Of a DNA stretch of 64,000 nucleotides, positions 44,483 to 53,677 are shown in pieces. The first letter of the stretch is position 1; every line of letters starts with the position of its first letter. The position numbers and the translations under genes are program-made. Source of the stretch: CAVQCT01 sp964371785 (GTDB lineage: Bacteria; Zixibacteria; MSB-5A5; GN15; FEB-12); the NCBI GenBank assembly GCA_964371785.1, contig CAYJOL010000002.1, positions 124,001-188,000 of the forward strand, written 5' to 3'. The notes beneath the pieces were generated by a model. It was not told the origin of the DNA. It saw only the letters and a program-made list of their open reading frames with translations, and ran no database searches.

Positions 44483-44518
44483 GACAAGCCCATCCATAAC
44501 GGATGGGCTTGTCTTTTT
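44483..44518 (+). terminator. rho-independent terminator of the HtrA gene
   Basis: Perfect 13-bp stem (44483-44495 with 44501-44513), 5-nt loop, then CTTTTTATTT starting within the stem end. It lies 22 bp after the stop. Confidence 0.92.
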
Positions 44519-45926
44519 ATTTATCGCGAGGCGAGCTGTCCGTATGACCGTCGTCATAAACACCGACAAGTTCCGTCGCGTTGCCCTGACTATCAGTCAC
44601 CACTTTCAATTTGAAATAGTCGAGATTATCAAAACGAAACATGTCCTGCGCCATTGGGATCATAGCCATCCTTGACCTTCCCTCCCGTTGATAATAGAGC
44701 GTTCCGCTCTCGAAACTGATCGACCGATCGCCGTACTTTCCCACGTAGCGCATAATAACAGTTGTATCGACCTGCACCGGGTGCAAAATTGACTCAAGCA
44801 TCGAGATACTCCATTGGAGCGACAGTCCTCTGTCCGGCTCGGTTGATCTGTTTTCGATCCTCTTTAGAGCTTCGAGCCGGGCAGCATAGAGCGCTTGATC
44901 GGCTGTTACTTTGATGTCAGGCTCAACGCCCGTACCTTCCCAATTTGTGCCCGTGATCGGATTGATCGCTCTGCCAAAGGGTACTTTGAGCGCTACGTTC
45001 AGATTCCGGTATGCCTGGAACTGGACCGGATGAGCTCCACCGCCGGTCGTTTCTCCTATCACCGTGGCACGCTTGAGATTCTTGAGGTTGTAGGTGAATT
45101 CCTCCGCGGCCGAGAAGGTGTAGGAACTGGTTAGGATATACAGGTCGACATCAGGCATCCGCTTGCCCGGCACCCAGGCAAGACTCCAGTATTGTTCTGT
45201 CGAGTCGGTTTGGCGTATGTAGAAACTGTTCAGGTGTTTCGGTTCGCTCAGAAAATAGCTCGAGAGCAGCTGAATCATCGACGGTGAGCCGCCTCCGTTC
45301 TGGCGCAGGTCGATAATAACCGCATCGCTATTGCCAAGAAAATTCATTGCCGCCACGGCTGTCGGCCCGGCGTCAGAAGCTTCATAGAAATTCCGGAGGT
45401 CAAGATAGCCGATATTTCCCGGTATGAGTTCTACTTTGAAGAATCCGTAATTCTGCCGCGCCAATTCCAGATCAACTTTCTGTTTGTCTTCGGCCGACAG
45501 CGAATCCTGCCACATGCTGGCCATTTGTCCCGCTGGAATAAAGCGGGCCGCCAGGTGTTTGTCCTTGCTTATCGAGCGCATATCGACCGTAAGCTGCTGG
45601 GTGAACCGTTGCAGGTCGGTGAGTGAATCATACGCGTGTGATTGGTACTGTTTCTTCATTAGCTGTACCATCTTCTTTGCGACCTCGGGAAACACATAGA
45701 TCTGGTTCAGCGAGGCCGCGATGCTATCAATGATCTCTCCCTGCGTCTTGTGATCAACGGGCGCGGGAGAATTGTCCGCACCGGTTAACGTTTGCGCCCT
45801 TGCGACCGGAGAAAGCATGAGCAAGCCCAGAGCAATCGTCGCCGAGAGCACCCCGACTGTCAATCTGGTGATGAGTGACCTGTGTATTTGCTGTAGGCTT
45901 GATCTGTTTGAGGCTCTCTGGATCAT
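44517..45926 (-). CDS. S41-family peptidase (IRBP/tail-specific type)
   Basis: A 469-residue secreted or periplasmic peptidase. A signal peptide (about 1-45, ending ARAQ) precedes an N-terminal helical domain. The S41 core includes IGYLDLRNF, VIIDLRQNGGG and the catalytic Ser in TSSYTFSAAEEF; GETTGGGAH follows. No PDZ domain is evident, as in interphotoreceptor-retinoid-binding-like S41 proteins. The C-terminal 90 residues look like a beta domain (DUF3471-like). The start overlaps the stop of the MarR regulator (ATGA), so that regulator probably controls it. Confidence 0.88.
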   Translation of the reverse strand: MIQRASNRSSLQQIHRSLITRLTVGVLSATIALGLLMLSPVARAQTLTGADNSPAPVDHKTQGEIIDSIAASLNQIYVFPEVAKKMVQLMKKQYQSHAYDSLTDLQRFTQQLTVDMRSISKDKHLAARFIPAGQMASMWQDSLSAEDKQKVDLELARQNYGFFKVELIPGNIGYLDLRNFYEASDAGPTAVAAMNFLGNSDAVIIDLRQNGGGSPSMIQLLSSYFLSEPKHLNSFYIRQTDSTEQYWSLAWVPGKRMPDVDLYILTSSYTFSAAEEFTYNLKNLKRATVIGETTGGGAHPVQFQAYRNLNVALKVPFGRAINPITGTNWEGTGVEPDIKVTADQALYAARLEALKRIENRSTEPDRGLSLQWSISMLESILHPVQVDTTVIMRYVGKYGDRSISFESGTLYYQREGRSRMAMIPMAQDMFRFDNLDYFKLKVVTDSQGNATELVGVYDDGHTDSSPRDK

Positions 45927-46453
45927 TTTGTCCTCCTGTATCTCGATGAATTGTGTGTTTTATTTTCCTTGCCGGTCCGACGTAATCGTTCGCGGACCCG
46001 GTCGTACATCTCATTGCCGTTAAGCGCTTGCTCAACCAGTATCAGTTGTTTCAGCAATCCCCCGCCGGTTTCTGTCAGCAGATCGTTATTGACTTCTTCT
46101 ATGACGTCCCACACGGACTGCAGTCTGCGGGCAACCGCGCGGCCCCGAGGACTAAGGCTCAAGAGGCGTTTGCGCCCGTCGGAGCTGTCACCGGAAATCT
46201 TGAGCAATCCGTGCCGGCTCATCTGGCCGGCAATCTGATTGACCGACGGGTGGGTCATTCCCAGCTCGTCTGCAATTTGCGTGATAGCCAGGCGGGATTG
46301 GTGTGATAGCAAGTACATGAGCGGGAACCAGCGGGCGTGAAAGTCTATTTCGTGTTCCGCGTAAATACGTGAGACATCGCGGCTGAGCCGTTCCGCCAGA
46401 CGTTTCAGCCGGCTGGCCAGGGCGAGCGCGCCGAGCTGTTCGATTACACCCAT
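45923..46453 (-). CDS. MarR-family transcriptional regulator
   Basis: A 176-residue winged-helix regulator. The recognition region ITQIADELGMTHPSVNQIAGQMSRHGLL (about 58-85) is followed by the wing SSDGRKRLLSLSPRGRAVA (about 90-108). The C-terminus is basic. It is first in a two-gene unit with the S41 peptidase and divergent from the TonB receptor. Two palindromes just upstream are likely binding sites, so it may control both directions. Confidence 0.92.
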   Translation of the reverse strand: MGVIEQLGALALASRLKRLAERLSRDVSRIYAEHEIDFHARWFPLMYLLSHQSRLAITQIADELGMTHPSVNQIAGQMSRHGLLKISGDSSDGRKRLLSLSPRGRAVARRLQSVWDVIEEVNNDLLTETGGGLLKQLILVEQALNGNEMYDRVRERLRRTGKENKTHNSSRYRRTK

Positions 46454-46480
46454 AGTAGCTCTCTCTAATTCAGGGTAATG

Positions 46481-46512
46481 CTGTCCGTACAGACAGATAC
46501 GTAAGTGCTTAC
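46481..46512. promoter_or_regulatory. two operator-like palindromes between marR and the TonB receptor
   Basis: CTGTCCGTACAGACAG at 46481-46496 (14 of 16 positions symmetrical) and GTAAGTGCTTAC at 46501-46512 (10 of 12). Centres are 18 bp apart. They lie 28-59 bp upstream of the MarR start. Confidence 0.5.
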
Positions 46513-46637
46513 CTAAATGTTACATGACCGTTGCCCCGCCATTCAACGAATTCGATTGAATTACGTTACTAGTTTGGGTTACTTTCTTGAAGGAATCAGA
46601 ACATGAAACCGGGTTGTCCCGCTATGAGACGTACAGG

Positions 46638-49007
46638 ATGCGAGAATCGATCGGCAGCCATGAGAAACATTGCCAAGCCCGTCGTGCACAGTGGCTTTGG
46701 CTGTTGTTGTTGGTCTGTTTTCCGATAACCGCGCTCACGGCTCAGCAAGCCTCGGTTCATGGCTATGTGTTCATCGACAGTTCAGGTGCACCACTGTCTT
46801 CCGCCAGTATATCGATAATCGGTCATCGATTCGCAACTCGATCTGATTCAACCGGATTCTTCCGGCTTGACCATCTTCCGGCGGGAAAGTATCTCATTCA
46901 GTTCAGTCACATCGGCTTCGAAAGCCTGACCATCGGACCGTTTGAACTTGCCTCCGGTACCGATACAGGCATCGTGGCTCAGCTTGGCACGAAGCCCGTC
47001 TCGGTTCGTGATATTGTCGTCACACCCGGCACATTCGCTATCATGGGAAATGAACCGGTGGTGAGTCAGACACTCACGCGCAATGACATCCAGAGCATCC
47101 CGCACTTTGGAGAGGATATCTATCGAGCTGTTTCCCGCCTGCCCGGTGTATCATCGAACGATTTTTCCGCCCGGTTCAGTGTTCGCGGTAGCGAACATGA
47201 ACAGATTCTGGCCTTATTCGACGGTCTCCAATTATATGAACCGTTCCACCTGAGAGATGTCGATGGCGGGGCGCTCTCAATTGTCGATGTTGATCTGATC
47301 CAGGGAGTGGAGTTGATGACCGGCGGGTTTTCTGCCATGTACGGCGACCGTTTGGGTGGGGTTTTCAGCATCACGCCGCGTCCGCCGTTGGCTTCGCAGT
47401 ATAGGGCCACAGCAGGACTTAGTTTCACCGATGCACGAGTGTCAGCCGAAGGTCCCTTTGCCGACGGACGTGGGACCTGGTTGATCTCGGCCCGACGGGG
47501 ATACGTCGACCTGGTCCTTAAGTTCATGGAACAGGATACGGCAGTCTCCCCCGTGTACTACGATACTTATACCAATCTGCGGTATCGCCTATCGTCGCGG
47601 CATCTGCTGTCGATAAGTACTCTCTATGCCAGTGATCGCCTCCGATATTTGGGGGAACAACAAGACAGCGCTGACACGCGATATGCCAACGCCAATCTCT
47701 GGATAAAACTCCAATCCGAAATAAACCATCGTTTCGCCATTACTTCAGCCGCCCGAATTGGCGATCTGACACATCATCGAAATGGGATCTCGTATGACAG
47801 GTATAATGGCTTGCTTCGGTATGACGTCGCGGATTACCGTCGCTTCCGGTATGTTGAACTGAAACAGGATTATGAATTTGACGCCAGCCGATCACTGCTG
47901 TTCCAGACCGGATTTGAGATGCAGGAATCGGGGGCTGACTATGACTACCGGAGTTATTATACCAACAACCTGGGAGAAAATCACTCCTACACCAGATCTC
48001 TGCAGATGTCTCCGCGCGGACGGCAATTCGGTGCCTACATTTCGGAAAGCGCCACGCCATACCAGTTTCTCACGATTCAGCTGGGTATCCGCTATGACAA
48101 CGTCTCGTACACATCGGACCGGCTTTTCAGCCCAAGGAGCAGCGTTGCACTGCGGTTGAATTCGACCTCCTCCCTGCGATTCGCATGGGGACGATATACA
48201 CAAAGTGAAGGCATGTTCAGCCTCGATGTGCCGGACGGCGACTCGACATTTTATCCGGCCGATATTGCGGAACACCGAGTCGTAGGATTTGAACATCGGT
48301 TCAATAACGGAATCCACACGAGAATTGAAGCATACTACCGGGGACTCGGGCGCATCCGGCCCCGCTACCGCAACCTGGCCCTTCCGCTCAACGCATTTGT
48401 TGAAGCGCAACCGGACAGGACAAAGCTTATTATTTCCGAAGAGACTGCCAGAGGTGTCGAGATTTACTTCAGAACAGACCCGTCTCGTCCACTGTCTTTT
48501 TGGGCGAGTTATGCCTACGCTAAGATTACCGACCATGTCGAGAGATACACTTACAACGGACTGACTATAGACTATAACAAAGATGCTCCCGGTTCGCTCG
48601 ATCAGCGTCATACTATATATGTCGATGTAAGCTGCAAACTTGGTCGGCAATGGCGAGTCAATGCTGCATGGCAATTTCACACCGGCGTGCCATATACCAA
48701 CTACTTGATTCGTTACGACACAACCAATCTCGGAGTAATCTATCCGTACGCGGTCCTGGAAGAACCGTATTCTTCCCGATTCCCCGACTACCACAGACTG
48801 GACATGCGCATTAGCCGTGTGGTTGAAGCGGACTTTGGCACGCTTTCTTTCTTCTTAGAAATAGTAAACCTGTACAATCGCCGCAACCTGAGAGCATTTG
48901 AAAACTATTATTCCTGCGACGGCACGACTTGTGTCCTCAAAAAGACGCCGTATTACTGGTTTCGCCTTTTGCCTTCGCTCGGACTGAGCTGGCGGCGCGA
49001 GTTCTGA
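46638..49007 (+). CDS. TonB-dependent receptor with carboxypeptidase-like N-domain
   Basis: About 789 residues. After a signal peptide (hydrophobic core WLWLLLLVCFPITALTA) comes a carboxypeptidase regulatory-like beta domain (VHGYVFIDSSGAPLSSASISI, about 38-115), then the plug domain (RAVSRLPGVSSNDFSARFSVRG, LFDGLQLYEPFHL). A large beta-barrel ends in the typical aromatic C-terminus (SWRREF). This layout is common in FCB-group outer-membrane transporters for siderophores or oligosaccharides. The substrate is unknown. The start is uncertain: ATG at 46638 gives a long n-region; a TTG at 46587 is in frame. Confidence 0.85.
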   Translation: MRESIGSHEKHCQARRAQWLWLLLLVCFPITALTAQQASVHGYVFIDSSGAPLSSASISIIGHRFATRSDSTGFFRLDHLPAGKYLIQFSHIGFESLTIGPFELASGTDTGIVAQLGTKPVSVRDIVVTPGTFAIMGNEPVVSQTLTRNDIQSIPHFGEDIYRAVSRLPGVSSNDFSARFSVRGSEHEQILALFDGLQLYEPFHLRDVDGGALSIVDVDLIQGVELMTGGFSAMYGDRLGGVFSITPRPPLASQYRATAGLSFTDARVSAEGPFADGRGTWLISARRGYVDLVLKFMEQDTAVSPVYYDTYTNLRYRLSSRHLLSISTLYASDRLRYLGEQQDSADTRYANANLWIKLQSEINHRFAITSAARIGDLTHHRNGISYDRYNGLLRYDVADYRRFRYVELKQDYEFDASRSLLFQTGFEMQESGADYDYRSYYTNNLGENHSYTRSLQMSPRGRQFGAYISESATPYQFLTIQLGIRYDNVSYTSDRLFSPRSSVALRLNSTSSLRFAWGRYTQSEGMFSLDVPDGDSTFYPADIAEHRVVGFEHRFNNGIHTRIEAYYRGLGRIRPRYRNLALPLNAFVEAQPDRTKLIISEETARGVEIYFRTDPSRPLSFWASYAYAKITDHVERYTYNGLTIDYNKDAPGSLDQRHTIYVDVSCKLGRQWRVNAAWQFHTGVPYTNYLIRYDTTNLGVIYPYAVLEEPYSSRFPDYHRLDMRISRVVEADFGTLSFFLEIVNLYNRRNLRAFENYYSCDGTTCVLKKTPYYWFRLLPSLGLSWRREF

Positions 49008-49203
49008 GGCGAGGGACTACGCTCACTAAGCCACAAAGTAGACTAGTCCGGTCAGCTCAGTATGAATTCACCTCGAGTCGGTTATTATCTCCTGCTTTTA
49101 CCGAGGAAACAAGATGTCGGCATTTTGGTTATAGGAAAACGTACGTTATTGCCGATATACTATAACGTCTTCAGAAATGAATAGCGTAAAGCAGAGGTTG
49201 AGC

Positions 49204-50406
49204 ATGACGAATATAAACAGTATCAAAGGCGTAATCGGCATCCTGACCGGAGGTGGCGATGTCCCCGGGTTGAATCCGGCAATCCGCGCCGTCACCGTGC
49301 GCGCACTTCGCGAAGGTTATCGCGTGATTGGTATTCGGCGCGGTTGGGCCGGCCTGATGAGTGTCATCCGCGATAAGAATGCCGATAACAGCGAAAATTA
49401 CCAGGACCTTACCGAAGAGATCGTGAACAAAGCCGCCCGGACCGGCGGTACCTTTTTGCACAGCTCAAGAACGCATCCGGGAAAGGTGGCCAAGGCAAAG
49501 GTACCCGAACACCTGCAGGGCAAATACAATAACGACATGAACGACCTTACCGATGAGGTCACGCAGAATCTCGACTTTCTTGGCATTGACCAACTCATCC
49601 CGATCGGCGGCGATGACACGCTCAGCTATGCGGTGCGCCTGTACCGGGAAGGGGTCAAAGTCATCGCCATCCCCAAGACGATGGATAACGATGTCCCCGG
49701 CACCGATTACTGTATTGGGTTTAGTACCTGCGTGACCAGAACTATTCAAATGACCAACAGTCTTCGTACGTCCGCCGGATCGCATGAGCGGTTTTTGGTA
49801 GTGGAAGTCTTTGGACGTTATGCCGGATTTACAGCGATGCTTCCGACCATGGCCGGAGCCGCCCACCGCTGTGTGATTCCCGAGTACAAATTCAACGTCG
49901 AGCTGTTGACCGAACTGCTTACCTATGACCGCAACCACAACCCGAGTCACTATTCAGTGGTGCTGGTGTCCGAGGGTGCCATGTTTGACGGCGGGGAAAT
50001 GGTATACGCGAACATGGAACGCGACGACTACGGTCATGCCAAGTTGGGCGGGATAGGTGATCTGGTCTCGGCACAATTGAAGGAACTTTCACCTAAATAC
50101 AATAACGGCAAACCCACCAATGTTATCACGCAGAAGCTCGGCTATCTGGTGCGCGGAGGGGATCCGGATGCTATCGACGCTATCGTGCCGATGGCTTACG
50201 GCAACCTCGCCTTTGACCTGGTACTCAAGGGAATCCACGGCCGGTTGGTCGTTCTCAAAAATGGCCGATACGACAATATGCCTATCGACGTTGTGACCAG
50301 CAGGAAGAAGCTGGTCAATGTCCAGAAACATTATAAGACCGATAGACTTCGGCCGATCTACAGTTCATTTGAGATGCAGCCGCTCTTTATCATGACGAGC
50401 GACTGA
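49204..50406 (+). CDS. pfkA: 6-phosphofructokinase, probably pyrophosphate-dependent
   Basis: A 400-residue phosphofructokinase that phosphorylates fructose 6-phosphate in glycolysis. Motifs: GGGDVPGLN (about 14-22), IGGDDTL, PKTMDND and VFGRYAGF. In this family a Gly after GGD and a Gly in PGTIDND mark ATP users. Here they are Asp (GGDD) and Lys (PKTMDND), the pair associated with pyrophosphate use. I chose the ATG at 49204 because AGAGG lies 7 bp ahead; the ATG at 49177 has no ribosome site. The donor assignment is inferred from residues and not tested. Confidence 0.9.
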   Translation: MTNINSIKGVIGILTGGGDVPGLNPAIRAVTVRALREGYRVIGIRRGWAGLMSVIRDKNADNSENYQDLTEEIVNKAARTGGTFLHSSRTHPGKVAKAKVPEHLQGKYNNDMNDLTDEVTQNLDFLGIDQLIPIGGDDTLSYAVRLYREGVKVIAIPKTMDNDVPGTDYCIGFSTCVTRTIQMTNSLRTSAGSHERFLVVEVFGRYAGFTAMLPTMAGAAHRCVIPEYKFNVELLTELLTYDRNHNPSHYSVVLVSEGAMFDGGEMVYANMERDDYGHAKLGGIGDLVSAQLKELSPKYNNGKPTNVITQKLGYLVRGGDPDAIDAIVPMAYGNLAFDLVLKGIHGRLVVLKNGRYDNMPIDVVTSRKKLVNVQKHYKTDRLRPIYSSFEMQPLFIMTSD

Positions 50407-50462
50407 GAATAATCGATGAGACGAGAATATGACCATGCACCGAGCCGTCGGGTAGACAGATA

Positions 50463-50765
50463 ATGACGCCAAATAATAACTGCTGGGAAATCAGGAAATG
50501 CGGACGAGAACCGGGCGGGAATCGGGTGGAGGAACTGGGCGTCTGTCCGGCCGCCGCCGATTCATCGTTTGACAGAATAAATCACGGCGTGAACGGCGGA
50601 CGATTCTGCTGGGCCATTACCGGCACCTTCTGTGGCGGGCGTGTCCAGGGGTTGTTTGCGATGAAAATTGAGAATTGTGTTCTATGTCCCGTATTCAGCC
50701 TGGTCACCGATGAAGAGGGTGAGGCTTTTGTGATGCATCCTGAGGACGTAGCGGCCAGGCGGTAG
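50463..50765 (+). CDS. two-CW domain small cysteine-rich protein
   Basis: A 100-residue protein with the pattern NCWEIRKCGREPGG (about 6-19), ELGVCPA, RFCWAITGTFCGG and NCVLCPVF, seven to eight cysteines in total. This matches the family called two-CW domain proteins, found in anaerobic and metal-respiring bacteria. The function is unknown; metal or cluster binding is plausible from the cysteines. It lies 56 bp after the phosphofructokinase gene and may be cotranscribed with it. Confidence 0.75.
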   Translation: MTPNNNCWEIRKCGREPGGNRVEELGVCPAAADSSFDRINHGVNGGRFCWAITGTFCGGRVQGLFAMKIENCVLCPVFSLVTDEEGEAFVMHPEDVAARR

Positions 50766-50841
50766 TAAGAACTTTTACACCCCCGCCTCCAACAGCCGCA
50801 ATCTTTCACTTTTTCTTCTCCCCCACCCATTGAGTACAAGC

Positions 50842-50871
50842 TTGACTGCGTGAACCTTGAGGTTATATTAT
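50842..50871 (+). promoter_or_regulatory. sigma-70-type promoter of the secreted FCB-type protein
   Basis: TTGACT (50842-50847) followed after 16 bp by TATATT (50864-50869) or after 18 bp by TATTAT (50866-50871). The ATG is at 50913. Confidence 0.55.
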
Positions 50872-50889
50872 AGCAGGAGTGGTTCACGC
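50848..50889. repeat. 9-bp inverted repeat around the -10 region
   Basis: GCGTGAACC (50848-50856) and its exact complement GGTTCACGC (50881-50889), separated by 24 bp. The left arm starts right after the -35 box and the right arm lies at the transcription start. Centre-to-centre distance is 33 bp, about three helical turns. Confidence 0.5.
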
Positions 50890-50912
50890 GCACCCTGATC
50901 GGGAGGTTCGGT

Positions 50913-52520
50913 ATGAAGATTCACCACCTGCTCGTCACGCTCGTCGCCGTCATAGGCGTTGTAGTCCAACAGACTTTCTGTCGAAGTGTTGACACCTACG
51001 CAAGCCGGTCCGCTGGTTCCGTAGTCTACGATTTCCGGGAGTTTGTCGACGCCAACCGGATTCTCATGTTCATTGCCAACACCGGTTCCTTCGCTCGCGA
51101 TATCGAATTGATTTTCGCCCCGGAAGCGGGTCTGTATTTCCCTTACACGAGTGTAGCCGATATCGAATCAGGAACGAATGTATCATCGCTGGTTTACTCG
51201 GCAGGTATCTGGATCGGTGGCCTTGTGCACGACGAGATCAGGGTGTCGGTCGCCGAGTACTCCCAGGAATTCTATCCCGGTCCGATGTCAAATCACACCT
51301 TTCAGCCGGACGCAGAAACGAACCCGGCCTACCGGGTATACAAACTGTTTGCCGACAGCCTTGCCGATAATCCGAATTTTGATTACCTGAGTTGGCCGAC
51401 CGATCAGGGTGCCCCGCAGGACGATTTCGGTCAACCTCTGATTATGGGCCGTCAGACCCTCTGGACCGTTTTCAACGACGCCAACGTGGCAGTCCATACT
51501 ACCAACGCCGGTGGCACCGCTCCTCTGGGAGTCGAGATTCGCCAGCTCGTCTGGGCGACCGACCGACCGCCGGCGCACAGTTCGGTTTACATGCAGTACT
51601 GGATCTACAACCAGGGAGTTGACACGATCACGGACTGCTATCTGTCTGTGTGGATAGACCCCGACCTGGGCGGATTCATCGATGATATTACCGGGTGTGA
51701 CAGCTTGCACGACTTGTTCTACTGCTACAATTCCGACAACAATGATGCAGTGTACGGATTACGCCCGCCCGCCCTGGGGTGTAAGATCCTCTACGGTCCG
51801 GTGGTCCCGTCCTCGCGTGACTCCGCAAAGTTCGGCTTTGGCTATCTTCAGGGATTTCGTAATCTGCCCATGTGCTCCTTTCAGGTCTATGGCAACGGGG
51901 GTGATATCCGCGATCCGGACACGGTCACACAGACCTACAATCTGATGAAGGGACTGATGCCCGACGGCAACGTACCGGCCAACGGAACACTCTTCAGATA
52001 TCCGGGGGACCCGGTTACAGGCACCGGAGAACTCGATCTATGGCCGGGCGACAGGCGGATGATGGGTTCCTGCGGGCCGTTCACCATGAATCCCGGAGAC
52101 AGCCAGGCGGTCACGGTAAAAATCTCAGCAGCTCAGGACAAAGACCGGCTCCGGTCGCTTGCCACGGTGCGCAATTATCTCGACGACACAACGGGACTAT
52201 CGGGTGGTATAGACAGCAACCCGGCACCGCCGCTCGTGCCCGAGAAGTATGGCCTGTTTCAGAATTATCCGAACCCGTTTAATCCATCCACCACCATTCT
52301 TTATAATCTCCCGGCTTCATCGCATGTCATGCTCGAAGTCATCAATTCGCTCGGCCAGCGCGTGAAGCTACTGGTCAATGAAATCAAGCCGGCTGGAGAA
52401 TACGCGGTATCCTGGAACGGTACTGACAAGAACGGTGACAAGGTGGCCAGCGGCATATATTTCTACCGTCTGAAAGCCGGAGAGTATTCGGCCACTCGTA
52501 AAATGGTTCTTGTCCGCTAG
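50913..52520 (+). CDS. secreted protein with C-terminal FlgD/T9SS-like sorting domain
   Basis: A 535-residue exported protein with a signal peptide (about 1-23). The large central region is rich in beta structure and aromatic residues and has no family I recognise. The C-terminal 90 residues hold the QNYPNPFNPSTTI motif followed by a FlgD-like Ig fold and the ending GIYFYRLKAGEYSATRKMVLV. This tail marks surface or secreted proteins in Zixibacteria, Calditrichaeota and other FCB phyla, often with type IX secretion. It has its own promoter. Role likely structural or surface-associated. Confidence 0.8.
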   Translation: MKIHHLLVTLVAVIGVVVQQTFCRSVDTYASRSAGSVVYDFREFVDANRILMFIANTGSFARDIELIFAPEAGLYFPYTSVADIESGTNVSSLVYSAGIWIGGLVHDEIRVSVAEYSQEFYPGPMSNHTFQPDAETNPAYRVYKLFADSLADNPNFDYLSWPTDQGAPQDDFGQPLIMGRQTLWTVFNDANVAVHTTNAGGTAPLGVEIRQLVWATDRPPAHSSVYMQYWIYNQGVDTITDCYLSVWIDPDLGGFIDDITGCDSLHDLFYCYNSDNNDAVYGLRPPALGCKILYGPVVPSSRDSAKFGFGYLQGFRNLPMCSFQVYGNGGDIRDPDTVTQTYNLMKGLMPDGNVPANGTLFRYPGDPVTGTGELDLWPGDRRMMGSCGPFTMNPGDSQAVTVKISAAQDKDRLRSLATVRNYLDDTTGLSGGIDSNPAPPLVPEKYGLFQNYPNPFNPSTTILYNLPASSHVMLEVINSLGQRVKLLVNEIKPAGEYAVSWNGTDKNGDKVASGIYFYRLKAGEYSATRKMVLVR

Positions 52521-52779
52521 CAGAGCGTTCGGCCGGCCCTGCGCCTTCTCACTTTTCACTTTTCGCCATTCCGCGGCTCTTCCAAACATCTACTACTATA
52601 ATTGTGCCGGCGATCGGCCGTTCCTCCTGGAAAGCGGCGTAACTCACTATAGATCAATATGATATGCGAAATTACAGAATCACATGATTGAAAAACTTAA
52701 GAACATGCAGAGAAATATGTAACTTTATTAAAGATAGTGCGTAAACTAGTTAAGAAAATGAATTTGGAGATTCACAATA

Positions 52780-53157
52780 ATGAAAAGAAACTGGACTTAC
52801 CTGAATCAACTTACCGGCGGTAAGCCGGTCACCATCGTAAAAGTGGCTGTGGACGAAGAGGATATCGCAATTGAAGGCCAGTTTGAACTCCCCCCGTTGG
52901 CTAAGCTGACGGCTGAGGATCAGGTGTTCGCGGCGGTGTTCATCAAATCTCATGGCTCAATCAAACAGATGGAGAAACACTTCGGCATCAGCTACCCGAC
53001 CGTCAAAAACCGGCTGAATCGGATAGCAGAACAACTGGATTTCGTTGAGGTAGAGACCTCCGAGACTTCAAGCGGCGTGCTGGACCGTCTCGAGAACGGT
53101 GAAATCAATGTAGATGAAGCGATACGACTACTAAAGGAAGGAGATCATCATGAGTGA
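52780..53157 (+). CDS. DUF2089-family helix-turn-helix protein
   Basis: A 125-residue protein. Residues about 35-85 match the DUF2089 winged HTH (FELPPLAKLTAEDQVFAAVFIKSHGSIKQMEKHFGISYPTVKNRLNRI). The C-terminal 25 residues have the SHOCT-like LDRLENGEINVDEAIRLLKEG motif, also at the start of the next gene. It probably regulates transcription, perhaps of its own operon. GGAG precedes the ATG. The stop overlaps the next gene by 8 bp. Confidence 0.85.
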   Translation: MKRNWTYLNQLTGGKPVTIVKVAVDEEDIAIEGQFELPPLAKLTAEDQVFAAVFIKSHGSIKQMEKHFGISYPTVKNRLNRIAEQLDFVEVETSETSSGVLDRLENGEINVDEAIRLLKEGDHHE

Positions 53158-53584
53158 ACAAAGAAGACAGATCCTGCAGATGCTTGCCGATGGCAAGATC
53201 AACGCTGACGAAGCCGAACGGCTCTTATCCGCGTTGGAAAGTGGTGATTCACCTCGCCCCACCGGCCCGAGCCCAAGTGGCTGCTGCGATCCGAAGGCAA
53301 AGTACTTGTATGTGAATGTCAAGGCGGAGCCCGGAAGTCACCACCGGCATGAGAATGTTGACATTAAGATTCCAATTGTCCTGCTTAAGGCAGGCATGAA
53401 GCTGGGCTCGCTTATGCCTGAAGGCGCCAAAGGCAAAATATCCGAGCATCTGTCATCGCACGGAATAGATATCGACCTGGGCAAACTCGATTCGGAGAAG
53501 ATCGATGTACTTGTCGCGGCGCTGTGCGAGAACTCCATAGATATCAGCAGCGAAAACGAAAAAGTCCGCATCTACTGCTGCTGA
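53150..53584 (+). CDS. SHOCT-like/LiaX-type N-domain protein
   Basis: A 144-residue protein. The N-terminus (ILQMLADGKINADEAERLLSALE) is the SHOCT-like helix pair found in YvlB/LiaX and DUF2089 partners. The middle has a His-rich turn (GSHHRHENV) and IPIVLLKAGMKLGSLMPEGAKG; the end is RIYCC with adjacent cysteines. CC also occurs at residues 45-46. No membrane segment is visible. A strong AAGGAG lies 6 bp ahead of the ATG. With the upstream regulator it forms a pair seen in envelope-stress units; the function is unknown. Confidence 0.75.
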   Translation: MSEQRRQILQMLADGKINADEAERLLSALESGDSPRPTGPSPSGCCDPKAKYLYVNVKAEPGSHHRHENVDIKIPIVLLKAGMKLGSLMPEGAKGKISEHLSSHGIDIDLGKLDSEKIDVLVAALCENSIDISSENEKVRIYCC

Positions 53585-53610
53585 GACTCAACTCTATCCT
53601 GATCATCGAC

Positions 53611-53632
53611 CGGGCGGCCGTGCGACCGCCCG
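53611..53632 (+). terminator. possible terminator hairpin of the DUF2089 pair
   Basis: GC-rich 7-bp stem (CGGGCGG at 53611-53617, CCGCCCG at 53626-53632), 8-nt loop, 27 bp after the stop. The following TTGATGTTT is only a weak U-tract. Confidence 0.4.
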
Positions 53633-53677
53633 TTGATGTTTCTGTCCGCCAATCGCTTATTCGGCCTTTTGCCATAC

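Noticed and set aside
46600..46728. Frame starting at an ATG with AAGGA ahead, overlapping the start of the TonB receptor
   Set aside because: It ends after about 40 codons in a different frame from the receptor and has no sensible product; I treat it as a shadow.
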